Assembly (NCBI GenBank): GCA_036961205.1
Contig: JBALVI010000002.1
Span: 434,001 to 498,000, forward strand
Length of the DNA: 64,000 nucleotides
DNA from: CALJFL01 sp036961205
GTDB taxonomy: Bacteria > Pseudomonadota > Gammaproteobacteria > Pseudomonadales > Halieaceae
Direction: 5' to 3'
Within the stretch, counting starts at the first letter, position 1. Each line of letters starts with the position of its first letter. The notes below the pieces were generated by a model. The model saw only the letters and a list, made by a program, of their open reading frames with translations. It was not told where the DNA came from and did no database searches. Position numbers and translations under genes: made by a program. Below, piece after piece: positions 25,844-35,000 of this stretch.

Positions 25844-27051
25844 GAAGGGCCTCCTACACGTATACGCGCCCGCACCCGGTCGCCCTGGGCACTGGAGCTC
25901 TCCATCACAGCCTTAAGGCCGGTCTTGTTAATACCCTCTCGTATTTTCTCCACCGCGGTGTAATCAGCGGCGACAATATTCATCCGCAGCTCTCCACCGC
26001 GGTCACTGTAGTTGATACTGGCAATAGAGGTGCCTTCAAGGCCAGCGATAACTGAACCTACTTTAGCCATCAGATTGACAAAACCAGAGCTCTGGGCTGA
26101 ACCCTGCAGTGAGGCCAATTGGCGACGCAACTGTACCTCTGGGTCCGGAGCATTACCCTTCGGATAAGCCTGCCGGTAACTTGCCATTACAGCCGTTTGC
26201 AGTGATTCATTCTCTTGCTTGAGCTGCCGGTAATCGACCCAGGTCGTCAGCAACTGCAAGCCAAAAGCTGCCAGCAATACAGCAGCGACGAGTCGCCACT
26301 GCTGCCACCAGCGCGACAGCGGCAGACGAAGAGAAAACTCACCCTGCAGCAGGTTGGGTTTAACGTTGACAGTATCTGCGAGCAGTAGAGCGGAGCAGAA
26401 ATTGCCTTTTCGCCACTGCACCAGAGCACGCAAAGATTCCGGAATCTCAGTGAGTTCACCGGCCTGCTCTGAACCATAGACAACCAGGGCTCTGGGGGGC
26501 GGGTCGTCGACCAGGGCTGCGGTCAGTAAAACGGACAGCAGTTCACGTTCGGCGCTGATGCCCTCACAGGCACCAGTACGTAAAACGACTTTATCGGCCT
26601 CGAATAAAAGACACCATTCACCTTCTCGCCAGGGCAACAAGAGAGTTTCGCTTGTCCACAGACCTCCTCCGTCAAAGTCCGCCAGCAGGGTCTGCCAATG
26701 GCGCATTTTAGACGCTGCGCAAATCGCCACTGCGTAATCGAGTTCTTTGAGGACGGTAGAGGCAAAATGAAGCTGCTCAACATCGCCCGCAAGTTGCTCC
26801 TCCAACATATAGGGTAAGGACTTCGCCAGATGCTTTTTTTCCTCGGGACTTATGGTCAAGCGCTGCAATCGGACATCTTCGCCTGGCGCTGCAAATATCA
26901 CTGACTCCCGGCGCTGGGACGACGCTGTAGCAAAGGCCGGCAGCGCGTTCTCTTCATCTAACCACCGAGGTTGCTCCTCACTGCCCGGTGCACAGGCGGC
27001 GAGTCTGCCCCCTATAAGGCGCAGCACCGTGATGTTTTCACTGCTGGTCAT
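25840..27051 (-). CDS. gspL: Type II secretion system protein L
   Basis: Assembly-platform protein linking the cytoplasmic ATPase GspE to the inner membrane. It is 403 aa: an actin-like cytoplasmic domain (about 1-240), one transmembrane helix (about 250-270, RLVAAVLLAAFGLQLL), then a periplasmic ferredoxin-like domain that contacts GspM. It overlaps gspM by four bases and is 30 bases downstream of gspK. Confidence 0.9.
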   Translation of the reverse strand: MTSSENITVLRLIGGRLAACAPGSEEQPRWLDEENALPAFATASSQRRESVIFAAPGEDVRLQRLTISPEEKKHLAKSLPYMLEEQLAGDVEQLHFASTVLKELDYAVAICAASKMRHWQTLLADFDGGGLWTSETLLLPWREGEWCLLFEADKVVLRTGACEGISAERELLSVLLTAALVDDPPPRALVVYGSEQAGELTEIPESLRALVQWRKGNFCSALLLADTVNVKPNLLQGEFSLRLPLSRWWQQWRLVAAVLLAAFGLQLLTTWVDYRQLKQENESLQTAVMASYRQAYPKGNAPDPEVQLRRQLASLQGSAQSSGFVNLMAKVGSVIAGLEGTSIASINYSDRGGELRMNIVAADYTAVEKIREGINKTGLKAVMESSSAQGDRVRARIRVGGPS

Positions 27052-27081
27052 AATTCGATCCGGTCTCCGGCTGGCGCATGA

Positions 27082-28119
27082 TTAAAGACTGCCACTGGCT
27101 CTCACGATACTCTCGATGCGCCGTTCGGCTCTGTGCAACACACTGTACAATTGCAGCTCCCGCCCGGCAATCTCTACCCTCGCACTCATCCGAAAGTATT
27201 TACTTGATTCACCTAACAGCGGCGCAATTTTACTGGTTGTTTTTCCCTCAAACACCGGATTTGAGAGAAATCCCTCCAAATCTTCAAAGCCGGACTCATC
27301 GCGTTGCTGCCAGAGTGTCTGGGCATCCGCTTCACTTAGCGGCGACAGATCATCATCTGAATTTATAGACCGCAGCACCGGCAGGCCAGCGGTGTGGATA
27401 TTAAGCGGCTCAGGAGTTTGTGGCCATACCGTAACCCACGGGCTCAACTGGGTGAATATTTCTGGTGTCATGTTGGCGATTGCCCGTAATTCGCTGGCAC
27501 TGCTCATGGGCCGGTTGGCAACACGGTAGGCTGGCGTCTGCGAAAAGTAATAGTCATCTTCAGCTCCGTTGGGGGAGACTGCGCTATCCGGATCCAGCCA
27601 ATCGGCAATGGATTCAACGATACTTATCGCTTCTGACTCACTCACCTCCACGTCTTCCAACGCCTGAAGCAGGCGAATAAACTGCGCCTGATCCGCTGTA
27701 AAGCGTTCGACTCCTGTTGCTTTTTGCCGGTCCTGCGCCGGCATCCCGATTAATCTGTTTAGGTTAAAGCGGCCCTGTAAATCTTCCAAACTACCGTACC
27801 ACCATCCCCCTTCATCCAACGGAAACGGTTCTGGAGGGCGAGCCCAATCCTCCTTCAAATCGTCCCTAGGGGTCTCACGGCTTTGATCCTGATCGTAATC
27901 CAGCACCAGTACCAGAGTTGCCAGCTCCTCGGCGCCACGAAGGTAAGCATAGGCCTGCTCAGTGTGAAACAAGTTACCAGCCCGCTGGGAGAACAATGTA
28001 AATTCTCTGGACATTGCCACTGCAATCGCAGCACACAGAGCAAATACCAGCATGGCAACTATAAGAGCTGCACCACGCTGCCGGTGACCGCGCCCTGTTT
28101 TAGATTGGGGGCAATGCAT
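27082..28119 (-). CDS. gspK: Type II secretion system minor pseudopilin K
   Basis: Largest minor pseudopilin, 345 aa, that caps the tip of the pseudopilus with GspI and GspJ. The prepilin leader is cut after Gly in RQRG, followed by AALIVAMLVFALCAAIAVAM. As is usual for GspK, the +5 Glu found in other pseudopilins is absent. A large periplasmic domain with helix-rich insert follows. It overlaps gspJ by 20 bases. Confidence 0.92.
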   Translation of the reverse strand: MHCPQSKTGRGHRQRGAALIVAMLVFALCAAIAVAMSREFTLFSQRAGNLFHTEQAYAYLRGAEELATLVLVLDYDQDQSRETPRDDLKEDWARPPEPFPLDEGGWWYGSLEDLQGRFNLNRLIGMPAQDRQKATGVERFTADQAQFIRLLQALEDVEVSESEAISIVESIADWLDPDSAVSPNGAEDDYYFSQTPAYRVANRPMSSASELRAIANMTPEIFTQLSPWVTVWPQTPEPLNIHTAGLPVLRSINSDDDLSPLSEADAQTLWQQRDESGFEDLEGFLSNPVFEGKTTSKIAPLLGESSKYFRMSARVEIAGRELQLYSVLHRAERRIESIVRASGSL

Positions 28120-28753
28120 ACAATCGCCTTAATTCACCCCAGTCCGTCAACTGCAGATTGACTTCGATAGCCACCGGGACCGATAGTTCGACCCCTGGTC
28201 GACTGGTATCGATAACCCAGTTCTCACTCCAGTTACGCGTGTCGATGTCTGAACCTCGACCCGCATTTAAGTCCCCTAATGATCCCAGGAAGCGCAACTC
28301 CATCTGTTCAACATCATCCAATAAAAGAACACGGGATGCCTCGGTGTCACCGGCGCGGTCCAATACCGGATAGGACTCTCGCCACAATCCATCTTCTTCC
28401 CACACATAGTTCACCCGCTGCAGATGACTGCGGAGCTGGTTATTGGTGTTATGCCAACCCGCCCGCGTCAAGCTGAGCATAAAGCGAGCCGCCTGGCCGC
28501 CCGCCAAGGCCGGTTCCACTTCGCCAAATTCATCTCTTACCGGACGCTGCACAAACTGCCTGATGTCACGGGACAATACCGACATAGCTCTATTAATCTG
28601 GTAAGTACGTTGAGCGTTAGCCCGCGAGCTTTCCATCGCGGTTATTACCGTGGATAAACTGCTGTAGGCCAGGGTTGCCACCACTGCGGTGATAGCGAGC
28701 GCGATAAGCACCTCGATCAGAGTAAAACCTCGCGCGCACCTACCCACCCCCAC
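28100..28753 (-). CDS. gspJ: Type II secretion system minor pseudopilin J
   Basis: Minor pseudopilin of the tip complex. The prepilin peptidase site is RG/FTLIEVLIALAI with Glu at +5. The frame stays open to an ATG at 28834, but that would place 27 extra residues inside gspI; two GTG codons at 28753 and 28747 give a 7-9 residue leader typical of pseudopilins, so 28753 is preferred with low certainty. The start overlaps the G-rich end of gspI. Confidence 0.88.
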   Translation of the reverse strand: MGVGRCARGFTLIEVLIALAITAVVATLAYSSLSTVITAMESSRANAQRTYQINRAMSVLSRDIRQFVQRPVRDEFGEVEPALAGGQAARFMLSLTRAGWHNTNNQLRSHLQRVNYVWEEDGLWRESYPVLDRAGDTEASRVLLLDDVEQMELRFLGSLGDLNAGRGSDIDTRNWSENWVIDTSRPGVELSVPVAIEVNLQLTDWGELRRLYALPPI

Positions 28754-29171
28754 CCCCCTGAGCTTGATCGGTTTGTAGATCTGTATGGAAAAAAGCAACC
28801 AGCGTATGCAGGGTTTTGTCCGGCGTCTCTTCATTCAGGCCGACACTGATCGCCAAACGGTAAAACTGCGGTGCCTGGGTGGGCGTACTCTCTATCCACC
28901 AGTACCATTGCCTGTCGCCCAGCTCAGCGGCTCCGCTCTCGCGCCCACGGAGCACATTGCCCGTAGATTTGGCGAGAATACGCACCTCTTCAAGTTTATT
29001 GAGTGCTACCGTCTGGGCTTGAGATTTATCGCGTAGATAGGCCGTAGCATCCAACTGCTGGTAGAGGCCAAACATCAACGCAGGAAGCGCTATAGCAACA
29101 ATCGCGAGAGCAACCATCACCTCAACGAGTGTGAAACCGCGATCTCGCCCGTTACAACTCCGCGTCATCAT
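28740..29171 (-). CDS. gspI: Type II secretion system minor pseudopilin I
   Basis: Minor pseudopilin that nucleates the pseudopilus, about 143 aa. The leader MMTRSCNGRDRG precedes FTLVEVMVALAIVAIALPAL with Glu at +5. The ATG at 29171, or the one after it, fits the leader length, and the start overlaps the gspH end. The C-terminus is a run of five glycines encoded by a G-rich stretch that also contains the gspJ start codons. Confidence 0.88.
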   Translation of the reverse strand: MMTRSCNGRDRGFTLVEVMVALAIVAIALPALMFGLYQQLDATAYLRDKSQAQTVALNKLEEVRILAKSTGNVLRGRESGAAELGDRQWYWWIESTPTQAPQFYRLAISVGLNEETPDKTLHTLVAFFHTDLQTDQAQGGGGG

Positions 29172-29724
29172 TTTCCTCTGCCGGCTGGCCCCGTCGCATA
29201 GCCGTAAATCTACCCAACAAATCCCATTCCAGGCGCCATAACAAATCTCCACTATCGCGCGCGCGCCACTGTAGCGCGCCGGGAATGGTTTCGCCGCTGG
29301 CGTAGAATACTATCTGAGGTTCAGGGTCTGGATCATCACCGTCGGCGAAGTCCGGCACAGACAGCCCCTCCAGCTCAAGTTCCATATCTATCGACGGCGG
29401 AAACGCGCGCTCAACAAAAACATCTCTGGCAAGCTCCGGCTCGCGCCACCCGTCAGTTTGTCGCTGTCGCCAGCTATAGACGTAAATCGTTTCGCCGCTG
29501 ACAAATCGCCTGAGCAATAGCAAGCCAAAATCCTCGCCAGCAAGTTCGGCTTCGTCAAGCGCATAGCGACTGACGTCCGCGATATTGCGTACCTCAGTTT
29601 CAAAAGCCCTGTCCTCGCCACCCGATGACACCGAAAGATTGACCAGGGAAGCGACAATGACGATAACAAAGAGAACAACCAATAACTCCAGCAGGGAGAA
29701 ACCGCGCTGGTGTAGCGTTCTCAT
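29152..29724 (-). CDS. gspH: Type II secretion system minor pseudopilin H
   Basis: Minor pseudopilin bridging the tip complex and the GspG shaft, 190 aa. Leader MRTLHQRG, then FSLLELLVVLFVIVIVASL with Glu at +5 and a transmembrane helix. The periplasmic beta domain contains an acidic loop (DGDDPDPEPQ). It begins 6 bases after gspG and overlaps gspI. Confidence 0.9.
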   Translation of the reverse strand: MRTLHQRGFSLLELLVVLFVIVIVASLVNLSVSSGGEDRAFETEVRNIADVSRYALDEAELAGEDFGLLLLRRFVSGETIYVYSWRQRQTDGWREPELARDVFVERAFPPSIDMELELEGLSVPDFADGDDPDPEPQIVFYASGETIPGALQWRARDSGDLLWRLEWDLLGRFTAMRRGQPAEENDDAEL

Positions 29725-29730
29725 GGTGGC

Positions 29731-30180
29731 TTATTCCTCGACTTTCCAGTTGCCGACGTCGGCATTCTGCCCCTCACCCCCGGACAAGCCGTCCGCGCCA
29801 CGCGAATAAATGTCTATTTCACCATTTTCACCTGGACTGAGAAAAAGATAAGGCCGTCCCCAGGGGTCCTGCGGTAACTCTGAAAGATAGCCACCTTCCT
29901 TGAAGTTTCTCGGTTCAGGATCCAGCGTACTGGCATCTACCAGCGCTTCCAGGCCCTGCTCAGTACTGGGATAGACATAATTATCGAGTCTATAAATTTT
30001 CAGCGCTGTCTCTATCGCCTTAAAGTCCGCGTACACTTTTTGCACCCTGGCTTCATCCGCGCGATTAAGGACCGTGGGTGCGACCACACTAATCAGCAGC
30101 CCCATAATAACCAGAACAACCAGAATTTCGACCAGGGAAAATCCCTGCTGGCGTAACTTAACCGTGTGCTTTAATGTCAT
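29731..30180 (-). CDS. gspG: Type II secretion system major pseudopilin G
   Basis: Main subunit of the T2SS pseudopilus, 149 aa. Leader ending RQQG, then FSLVEILVVLVIMGLLISVV with Glu at +5. The family hallmarks ALKIYRLDNYVYPSTEQGL, a PWGRPY-type segment and the calcium-binding loop near DGLSGGEGQNADVGNW are present. It is 4 bases after gspF. Confidence 0.96.
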   Translation of the reverse strand: MTLKHTVKLRQQGFSLVEILVVLVIMGLLISVVAPTVLNRADEARVQKVYADFKAIETALKIYRLDNYVYPSTEQGLEALVDASTLDPEPRNFKEGGYLSELPQDPWGRPYLFLSPGENGEIDIYSRGADGLSGGEGQNADVGNWKVEE

Positions 30181-30184
30181 AAAC

Positions 30185-31405
30185 TCATCTTACCATTGTG
30201 TTGAGATCAAATATTGGCAGCAGTATGGCTAATACGATAGTCAGCACCATCCCTCCCATAAACACTACCATCAGCGGTTCAAACAGGCTCATCACCGTGC
30301 CTAGTGTCATCTCCAACTCCCGCTCCTGATTATTAGCCGAGCGTTCCAGCATGGCTTCCAGTTCACCACTGCTCTCACCACTGGCCACCATATGCACCAT
30401 CATCGGTGGAAACCGGCCACTCTCACGCAGTGCACGATTGAGACTACTGCCCTCCTGCACCCGCTCGGCGACCTGCTGGCTGTCCTCGCGCAACACCAGG
30501 TTAGTGAGCACCTGACCGGCGATTCTCAGAGATTCCAACAAAGGTACACCGCTGGCCATTAATATGCTTAGAGTAGAGGCAAAGCGTGCGGTATCTACAG
30601 CTGTCACAACACCGGAGATTCCCGGTGTCGCCAACAGCCAGCGATGCCAAATTTTTCGCCGTGCCGGATTGCGAAGTAAGTGGCGCACGAGGAAAACCAG
30701 AGTAACCAAAACAACCAGCGCCCAGAGGCCGTAATCTCTAAAAAAGTCACTGGCTGCAATCAGACCCCGAGTCAGCACAGGTAACTCGCGACTGGTATGA
30801 GTAAAGATTCCCACCAGTTCCGGAACCACAAAGACCATCAACGCCACCACCACAGCGACCGCCACACCGATCAGAATGAAGGGGTAAATCATCGCCATTT
30901 TCAGTTTCTGCCCGGTGTATTGGCGCTGCTCTGTATAGTCTGCCAGTTGTTGTAGCACCAGACCGAGAAATCCCGCGTGCTCACCCGCACTGACCATGGC
31001 ACGATACATTTCATTGAATACCAGGGGGAATTCGCCCATGGCGTAAGCTAGCGTATGGCCTTCGGCAACACGCGAACGTACCTGTAGTAACAGGCCTTTA
31101 GTGCTGGCTTTACGGGTCTGCTCGGCGACTGCCTGCAGGCACTCATCAATCGGCAGATTAGATTGCACCAGAGTCGCCAACTGGCGGGTCAGCAGCGCCA
31201 TTTCTCCCGTACTAATTCTAGGTTGCAGGAAGGAGAACGCCGGTCGCTTACCGCTGGACTCCTTAACATTCGCAAGATCTACCTCTACCGGTCTCAGGCT
31301 CTGACCGCGCAGCTGGCTACGAATTTGCCGTTCAGAATCGCCTTCCAGCACACCCCGAACGAGTTTGCCCTCGGTATTCAGCGCACGATATCGATATGCA
31401 GTCAT
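30185..31405 (-). CDS. gspF: Type II secretion system inner-membrane platform protein F
   Basis: Polytopic core of the T2SS assembly platform, 406 aa. Two cytoplasmic GspF domains (about 70-190 and 275-395) and three transmembrane helices (about 170-195, 222-242, 375-400). Typical stretches are SAGEHAGFLGLVLQQLADY and its repeat ASGESSGELEAMLERSA. It works with GspE to extrude GspG. Confidence 0.95.
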   Translation of the reverse strand: MTAYRYRALNTEGKLVRGVLEGDSERQIRSQLRGQSLRPVEVDLANVKESSGKRPAFSFLQPRISTGEMALLTRQLATLVQSNLPIDECLQAVAEQTRKASTKGLLLQVRSRVAEGHTLAYAMGEFPLVFNEMYRAMVSAGEHAGFLGLVLQQLADYTEQRQYTGQKLKMAMIYPFILIGVAVAVVVALMVFVVPELVGIFTHTSRELPVLTRGLIAASDFFRDYGLWALVVLVTLVFLVRHLLRNPARRKIWHRWLLATPGISGVVTAVDTARFASTLSILMASGVPLLESLRIAGQVLTNLVLREDSQQVAERVQEGSSLNRALRESGRFPPMMVHMVASGESSGELEAMLERSANNQERELEMTLGTVMSLFEPLMVVFMGGMVLTIVLAILLPIFDLNTMVR

Positions 31406-31421
31406 TGGAGAATAGCCCTGC

Positions 31422-32939
31422 TCAGCTTACTGCGGTGACCCGCAGCACTTCCTCAATGCTGGTTTCTCCGCTAATGATACGACGTCGTCCATCCTCTTGA
31501 ATGCCTGGGTAGCGCTGGCGTGCCGCCTGCAGCATGACCTGCTCACTCGCGCCCTCATGAATCAACAAGCGCAGACCATCGTCTATTTCAATGAGTTCAT
31601 AGATACCAGTGCGACCGGCATAGCCACTGTAGTTACAGTGCTCGCAGCCTACCCCGTGATAAATCTGAACAGCTTCAGTGCCTTTTGTTAGACCCAACAA
31701 CTCCTGCTCTGGAGCAGTCGCCTGCTCTGCCTGCTTACAATCAGTGCACAGTAGCCTGACCAGGCGCTGTGCCATCACCGCCAGCAAACTTGAGGACAAC
31801 AGAAATGGTTCGATACCCATGTCCTGTAAACGGGTCACAGCACCAATCGCCGTATTGGTATGCAGTGTCGACAATACCAGATGACCGGTTAACGAAGCCT
31901 GCACCGCTATCTCAGCAGTTTCCAAATCCCGGATCTCACCGACCATGACAATATCCGGATCCTGACGCAGGATTGCGCGTAGGCCCCGGGCAAAAGTCAT
32001 TTCAACTTTGGTATTAACCTGGGTCTGACCAACCCCGGGCAACATGTATTCAATCGGGTCTTCAATGGTGAGGATATTCCTGGAGGTCTCGTTGATGTGT
32101 GAGAGACCCGCGTACAGAGTGGTGGTCTTTCCGGAGCCTGTGGGCCCGGTAACCAAAATAATGCCATGAGGTTTTCGCAAGGCAGCGACGTAACTGTCGT
32201 AAACCTGCTGGTTCATCGCCAGCTGAGCCAACTCCAGTTGCCCGGCCTGCTTGTCCAACAAACGCAGGACTACGCGCTCGCCATGGGCTGAGGGCATGGT
32301 CGACATTCGTATGTCCACTGCATGACCGGCGATGCGCACCGAGATGCGACCATCCTGAGGAACGCGCTTTTCTGCGATATCCAGTTTAGCCATGACCTTC
32401 AAGCGCGATACCAACAGGGGAGCCAACATTCGCTTGGGTGACAGCACCTCAGCGAGCACACCGTCGATGCGGTAGCGCACGCTCAAGCGGTCTTCGAAAG
32501 TTTCAATATGGATATCCGAGGCTTTCTCCCTGACCGCCTGAGAAAGAATCGCGTTGATCAAACGGATAATGGGCGCGTCATCTTCGGCATCCATCAAATC
32601 ACCGGTGTCCGGGATTTCATCGGCCAACCGACTCAGGTCAACGTCGGCGCCTATATCTTCAGCCATTTGCTCAGCTTCGTTGTTGCTGCGTTGGTAAGCC
32701 AGTGTCAGGCGCCGCTGAAACTCCTGTGGGGAAACTGCCTCCAGCCTGAAAGATTGACCAAGATGACGCCTTAGTTCCGCTACAACCTGTAATCCCGGCG
32801 CCTGCTGATGATAGATAAGAGGGCTATCGCCCTCCAGATCTAACAATACGCCATGCTGTTTGGCAAAGCTGAAAGGTAGTTCGGTAACCCGCTGTGAACT
32901 TTCTGGCTCGCTACGGAATGTGGTGGCTGGCTCGGTCAC
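31422..32939 (-). CDS. gspE: Type II secretion system ATPase E
   Basis: Cytoplasmic hexameric ATPase that powers pseudopilus assembly, 505 aa. Walker A GPTGSGKTTTLY (about 262-273), an Asp box, Walker B with MVGEIRD, and a His box (STLHTNTA). Two CxxC pairs (CTDC near 396 and CEHC near 420) form the zinc-binding C-terminal module usual in GspE. It has a GTG start that overlaps the gspD TAG stop by one base. Confidence 0.96.
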   Translation of the reverse strand: MTEPATTFRSEPESSQRVTELPFSFAKQHGVLLDLEGDSPLIYHQQAPGLQVVAELRRHLGQSFRLEAVSPQEFQRRLTLAYQRSNNEAEQMAEDIGADVDLSRLADEIPDTGDLMDAEDDAPIIRLINAILSQAVREKASDIHIETFEDRLSVRYRIDGVLAEVLSPKRMLAPLLVSRLKVMAKLDIAEKRVPQDGRISVRIAGHAVDIRMSTMPSAHGERVVLRLLDKQAGQLELAQLAMNQQVYDSYVAALRKPHGIILVTGPTGSGKTTTLYAGLSHINETSRNILTIEDPIEYMLPGVGQTQVNTKVEMTFARGLRAILRQDPDIVMVGEIRDLETAEIAVQASLTGHLVLSTLHTNTAIGAVTRLQDMGIEPFLLSSSLLAVMAQRLVRLLCTDCKQAEQATAPEQELLGLTKGTEAVQIYHGVGCEHCNYSGYAGRTGIYELIEIDDGLRLLIHEGASEQVMLQAARQRYPGIQEDGRRRIISGETSIEEVLRVTAVS

Positions 32940-34963
32940 TACTCCGCCTCCGCCTCGGTCTGCTGTTCCTTAATTTGGTCGAGTTGTTTGATTTGTTCTT
33001 CCCACTCTGGCATCACCGGTAGAGCGCCATCGTCAAGGAACTGCAGTCCACGCTCCCTGCGCAAAACTTGCTGGTCTCGAATGTACTGGTATTTTTCAGC
33101 ACTGGCGGCATCCAAATCACGATCGTCGCGGATGATTGTTGGGCGAATAAAAATCATCAGGTTGGTCTTGGTGACCTGTACCGCATCGGTCCGGAACAAA
33201 CGTCCAAGATAGGGTATGTCCCCCAGTATCGGTATTTTCTGGCTGGCGTCCTGAACGTCATCCTTGATCAGGCCACCCAGCACCACGACCTTATTATTGG
33301 AAGCCATAATTCTGGTGGCAATTTTACGCTCGTTAGTAATCAGGTCCGAGGCAATTATGGAGAGCCCGGTCAGGCTGGACACTTCCTGCTCGATATCCAA
33401 TACCACCGTATCCCCTTCATTGATCTGGGGAGTCACAGTGAGCGTAATACCGACGTTTTCACGCTCGATAGTCTGGAAGGGGTTTTGCGCGCCATCACCA
33501 CCAGAACCGGTATTGGTAAATGAGCCGGTTACAAACGGCACGTTCTGGCCCACGGTGATGTAGGCCTCCTGATTGTCCAGTGTGAGAATACTAGGCGTAG
33601 ACAGAATGTTGGCGTTAGTCTGTTCCTTCAGCGCATTGAGGATAACGGTCATGGAAAGATTGTCATCAATCGTGCCCCAGCCCAGAGAAAGTCCAGGAGT
33701 ACTCGCGAGAGCGCCGGCCAGATCACCGAGATCGAATTCATCGTCGCTTAGAGGTGTCGGGGTCTCGCCATTGCCTGGCGGGAAAACCGCGTCGGCAATC
33801 CCTTTGGCGCGATTATTAGCGCTGTTATTGATGTTACTGCCATAGAAGCCACTTTGATTGGCAAACAGCCACTGCAGGCCCAGATCCTGGCCATCAATAA
33901 GCTGCATTTCAACAATAATTGCCTCTACCAGCACTTGTGCCCGACGAATATCGAGACGCTGGATAACCGCCTCCAGCGCTGCCATTTCATCTGTGTCAGC
34001 AGTGATAATCAGGGAGTTAGTGCCGTCCTCAGCTTCAATGGTAGAGGTATTGCTCGTGTTGCGCCCCGCTTTACCGCCTTCCGAGGTGTCCAGTCGACTA
34101 ATATTTTGCATGACCCGGGTTAACACATCGGCAATTTCCGAGGCCCGTGCATACTCGAGATAGATCACTTTGACATTGCCACTTTGCTGCAGCGGTGTAT
34201 CCAGGTGTTCGATCAGTAGGCCGATACGAGCGCGTTCCAATTCGTCGCCATTGACCAGTACACTGTTGGTCCGGCTATCTGCCACCAGTAACATTTCCGG
34301 TTCATTTCCGCCGCTCTGCTTGGCTTCGGACTTGTTGAGTTCGTCGAGCATACTGACAATATCTTCAGCCACTGCGTAGCGCAGTTTGACGATATCTGTC
34401 TGCTGTACGGCGCTGCGGTCCATGCGCTGAATAATGTCGCGAATTCGATCAATATTAGCGCCAACATCCGAAATAATAATGGCGTTACTGGGGGCGTAGG
34501 CCGCCATGTGGGCCTGCTGTGGTACCAGTGGACGCAGTACCGGAATCAATTTAGCGGCGGAAATATTATCCAGCCTGATAACCTCGGTAACATATTCATC
34601 ATTGCCGCTACCGATACCATCATCGCGCACTGATACTGCCGAAGAACGGGCGTCCTTGCTCTGAATAACACGCACCACACCGCCAGACCGTACCGCGGTA
34701 TAACCGTGAACGTCCAGAATCGATAGAAACAGATCGTATAGTTCGTCACGTGATATCGGCTTGGACGATACGACTTTGACTTTGCCTTTCACCGCTGGGT
34801 CTACCACGATGGTAGTACCGGTGGCGTCAGCGACAAACTTGATGAGCTCCTGGATGTCGGTATCTTTGAGATTGACGGTAAAATCCTGAGCAAACGAAAC
34901 AGGAATCCCCGAAACAAAGGCGACCAGGGCGGCGATTCGCAGCAGCCGGGTTACAGCATTCAC
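32939..34963 (-). CDS. gspD: Type II secretion system outer-membrane secretin D
   Basis: Outer-membrane channel of the T2SS. About 674 aa from the GTG at 34963, which places a clean signal peptide (MNAVTRLLRIAALVAF to FAQ) at the N-terminus; the frame is open to an ATG at 35023 inside gspC. Periplasmic N0 to N3 domains (about 25-320) are followed by the secretin barrel domain with VPFVTGSF and VGITLTVTPQIN, and a C-terminal S domain that may bind a pilotin. No gspS pilotin is in the window. Confidence 0.95.
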   Translation of the reverse strand: MNAVTRLLRIAALVAFVSGIPVSFAQDFTVNLKDTDIQELIKFVADATGTTIVVDPAVKGKVKVVSSKPISRDELYDLFLSILDVHGYTAVRSGGVVRVIQSKDARSSAVSVRDDGIGSGNDEYVTEVIRLDNISAAKLIPVLRPLVPQQAHMAAYAPSNAIIISDVGANIDRIRDIIQRMDRSAVQQTDIVKLRYAVAEDIVSMLDELNKSEAKQSGGNEPEMLLVADSRTNSVLVNGDELERARIGLLIEHLDTPLQQSGNVKVIYLEYARASEIADVLTRVMQNISRLDTSEGGKAGRNTSNTSTIEAEDGTNSLIITADTDEMAALEAVIQRLDIRRAQVLVEAIIVEMQLIDGQDLGLQWLFANQSGFYGSNINNSANNRAKGIADAVFPPGNGETPTPLSDDEFDLGDLAGALASTPGLSLGWGTIDDNLSMTVILNALKEQTNANILSTPSILTLDNQEAYITVGQNVPFVTGSFTNTGSGGDGAQNPFQTIERENVGITLTVTPQINEGDTVVLDIEQEVSSLTGLSIIASDLITNERKIATRIMASNNKVVVLGGLIKDDVQDASQKIPILGDIPYLGRLFRTDAVQVTKTNLMIFIRPTIIRDDRDLDAASAEKYQYIRDQQVLRRERGLQFLDDGALPVMPEWEEQIKQLDQIKEQQTEAEAE

Positions 34964-35000
34964 CAGTTTTTTTATCCTCAAAATAGTCTCTGTGACTGTA

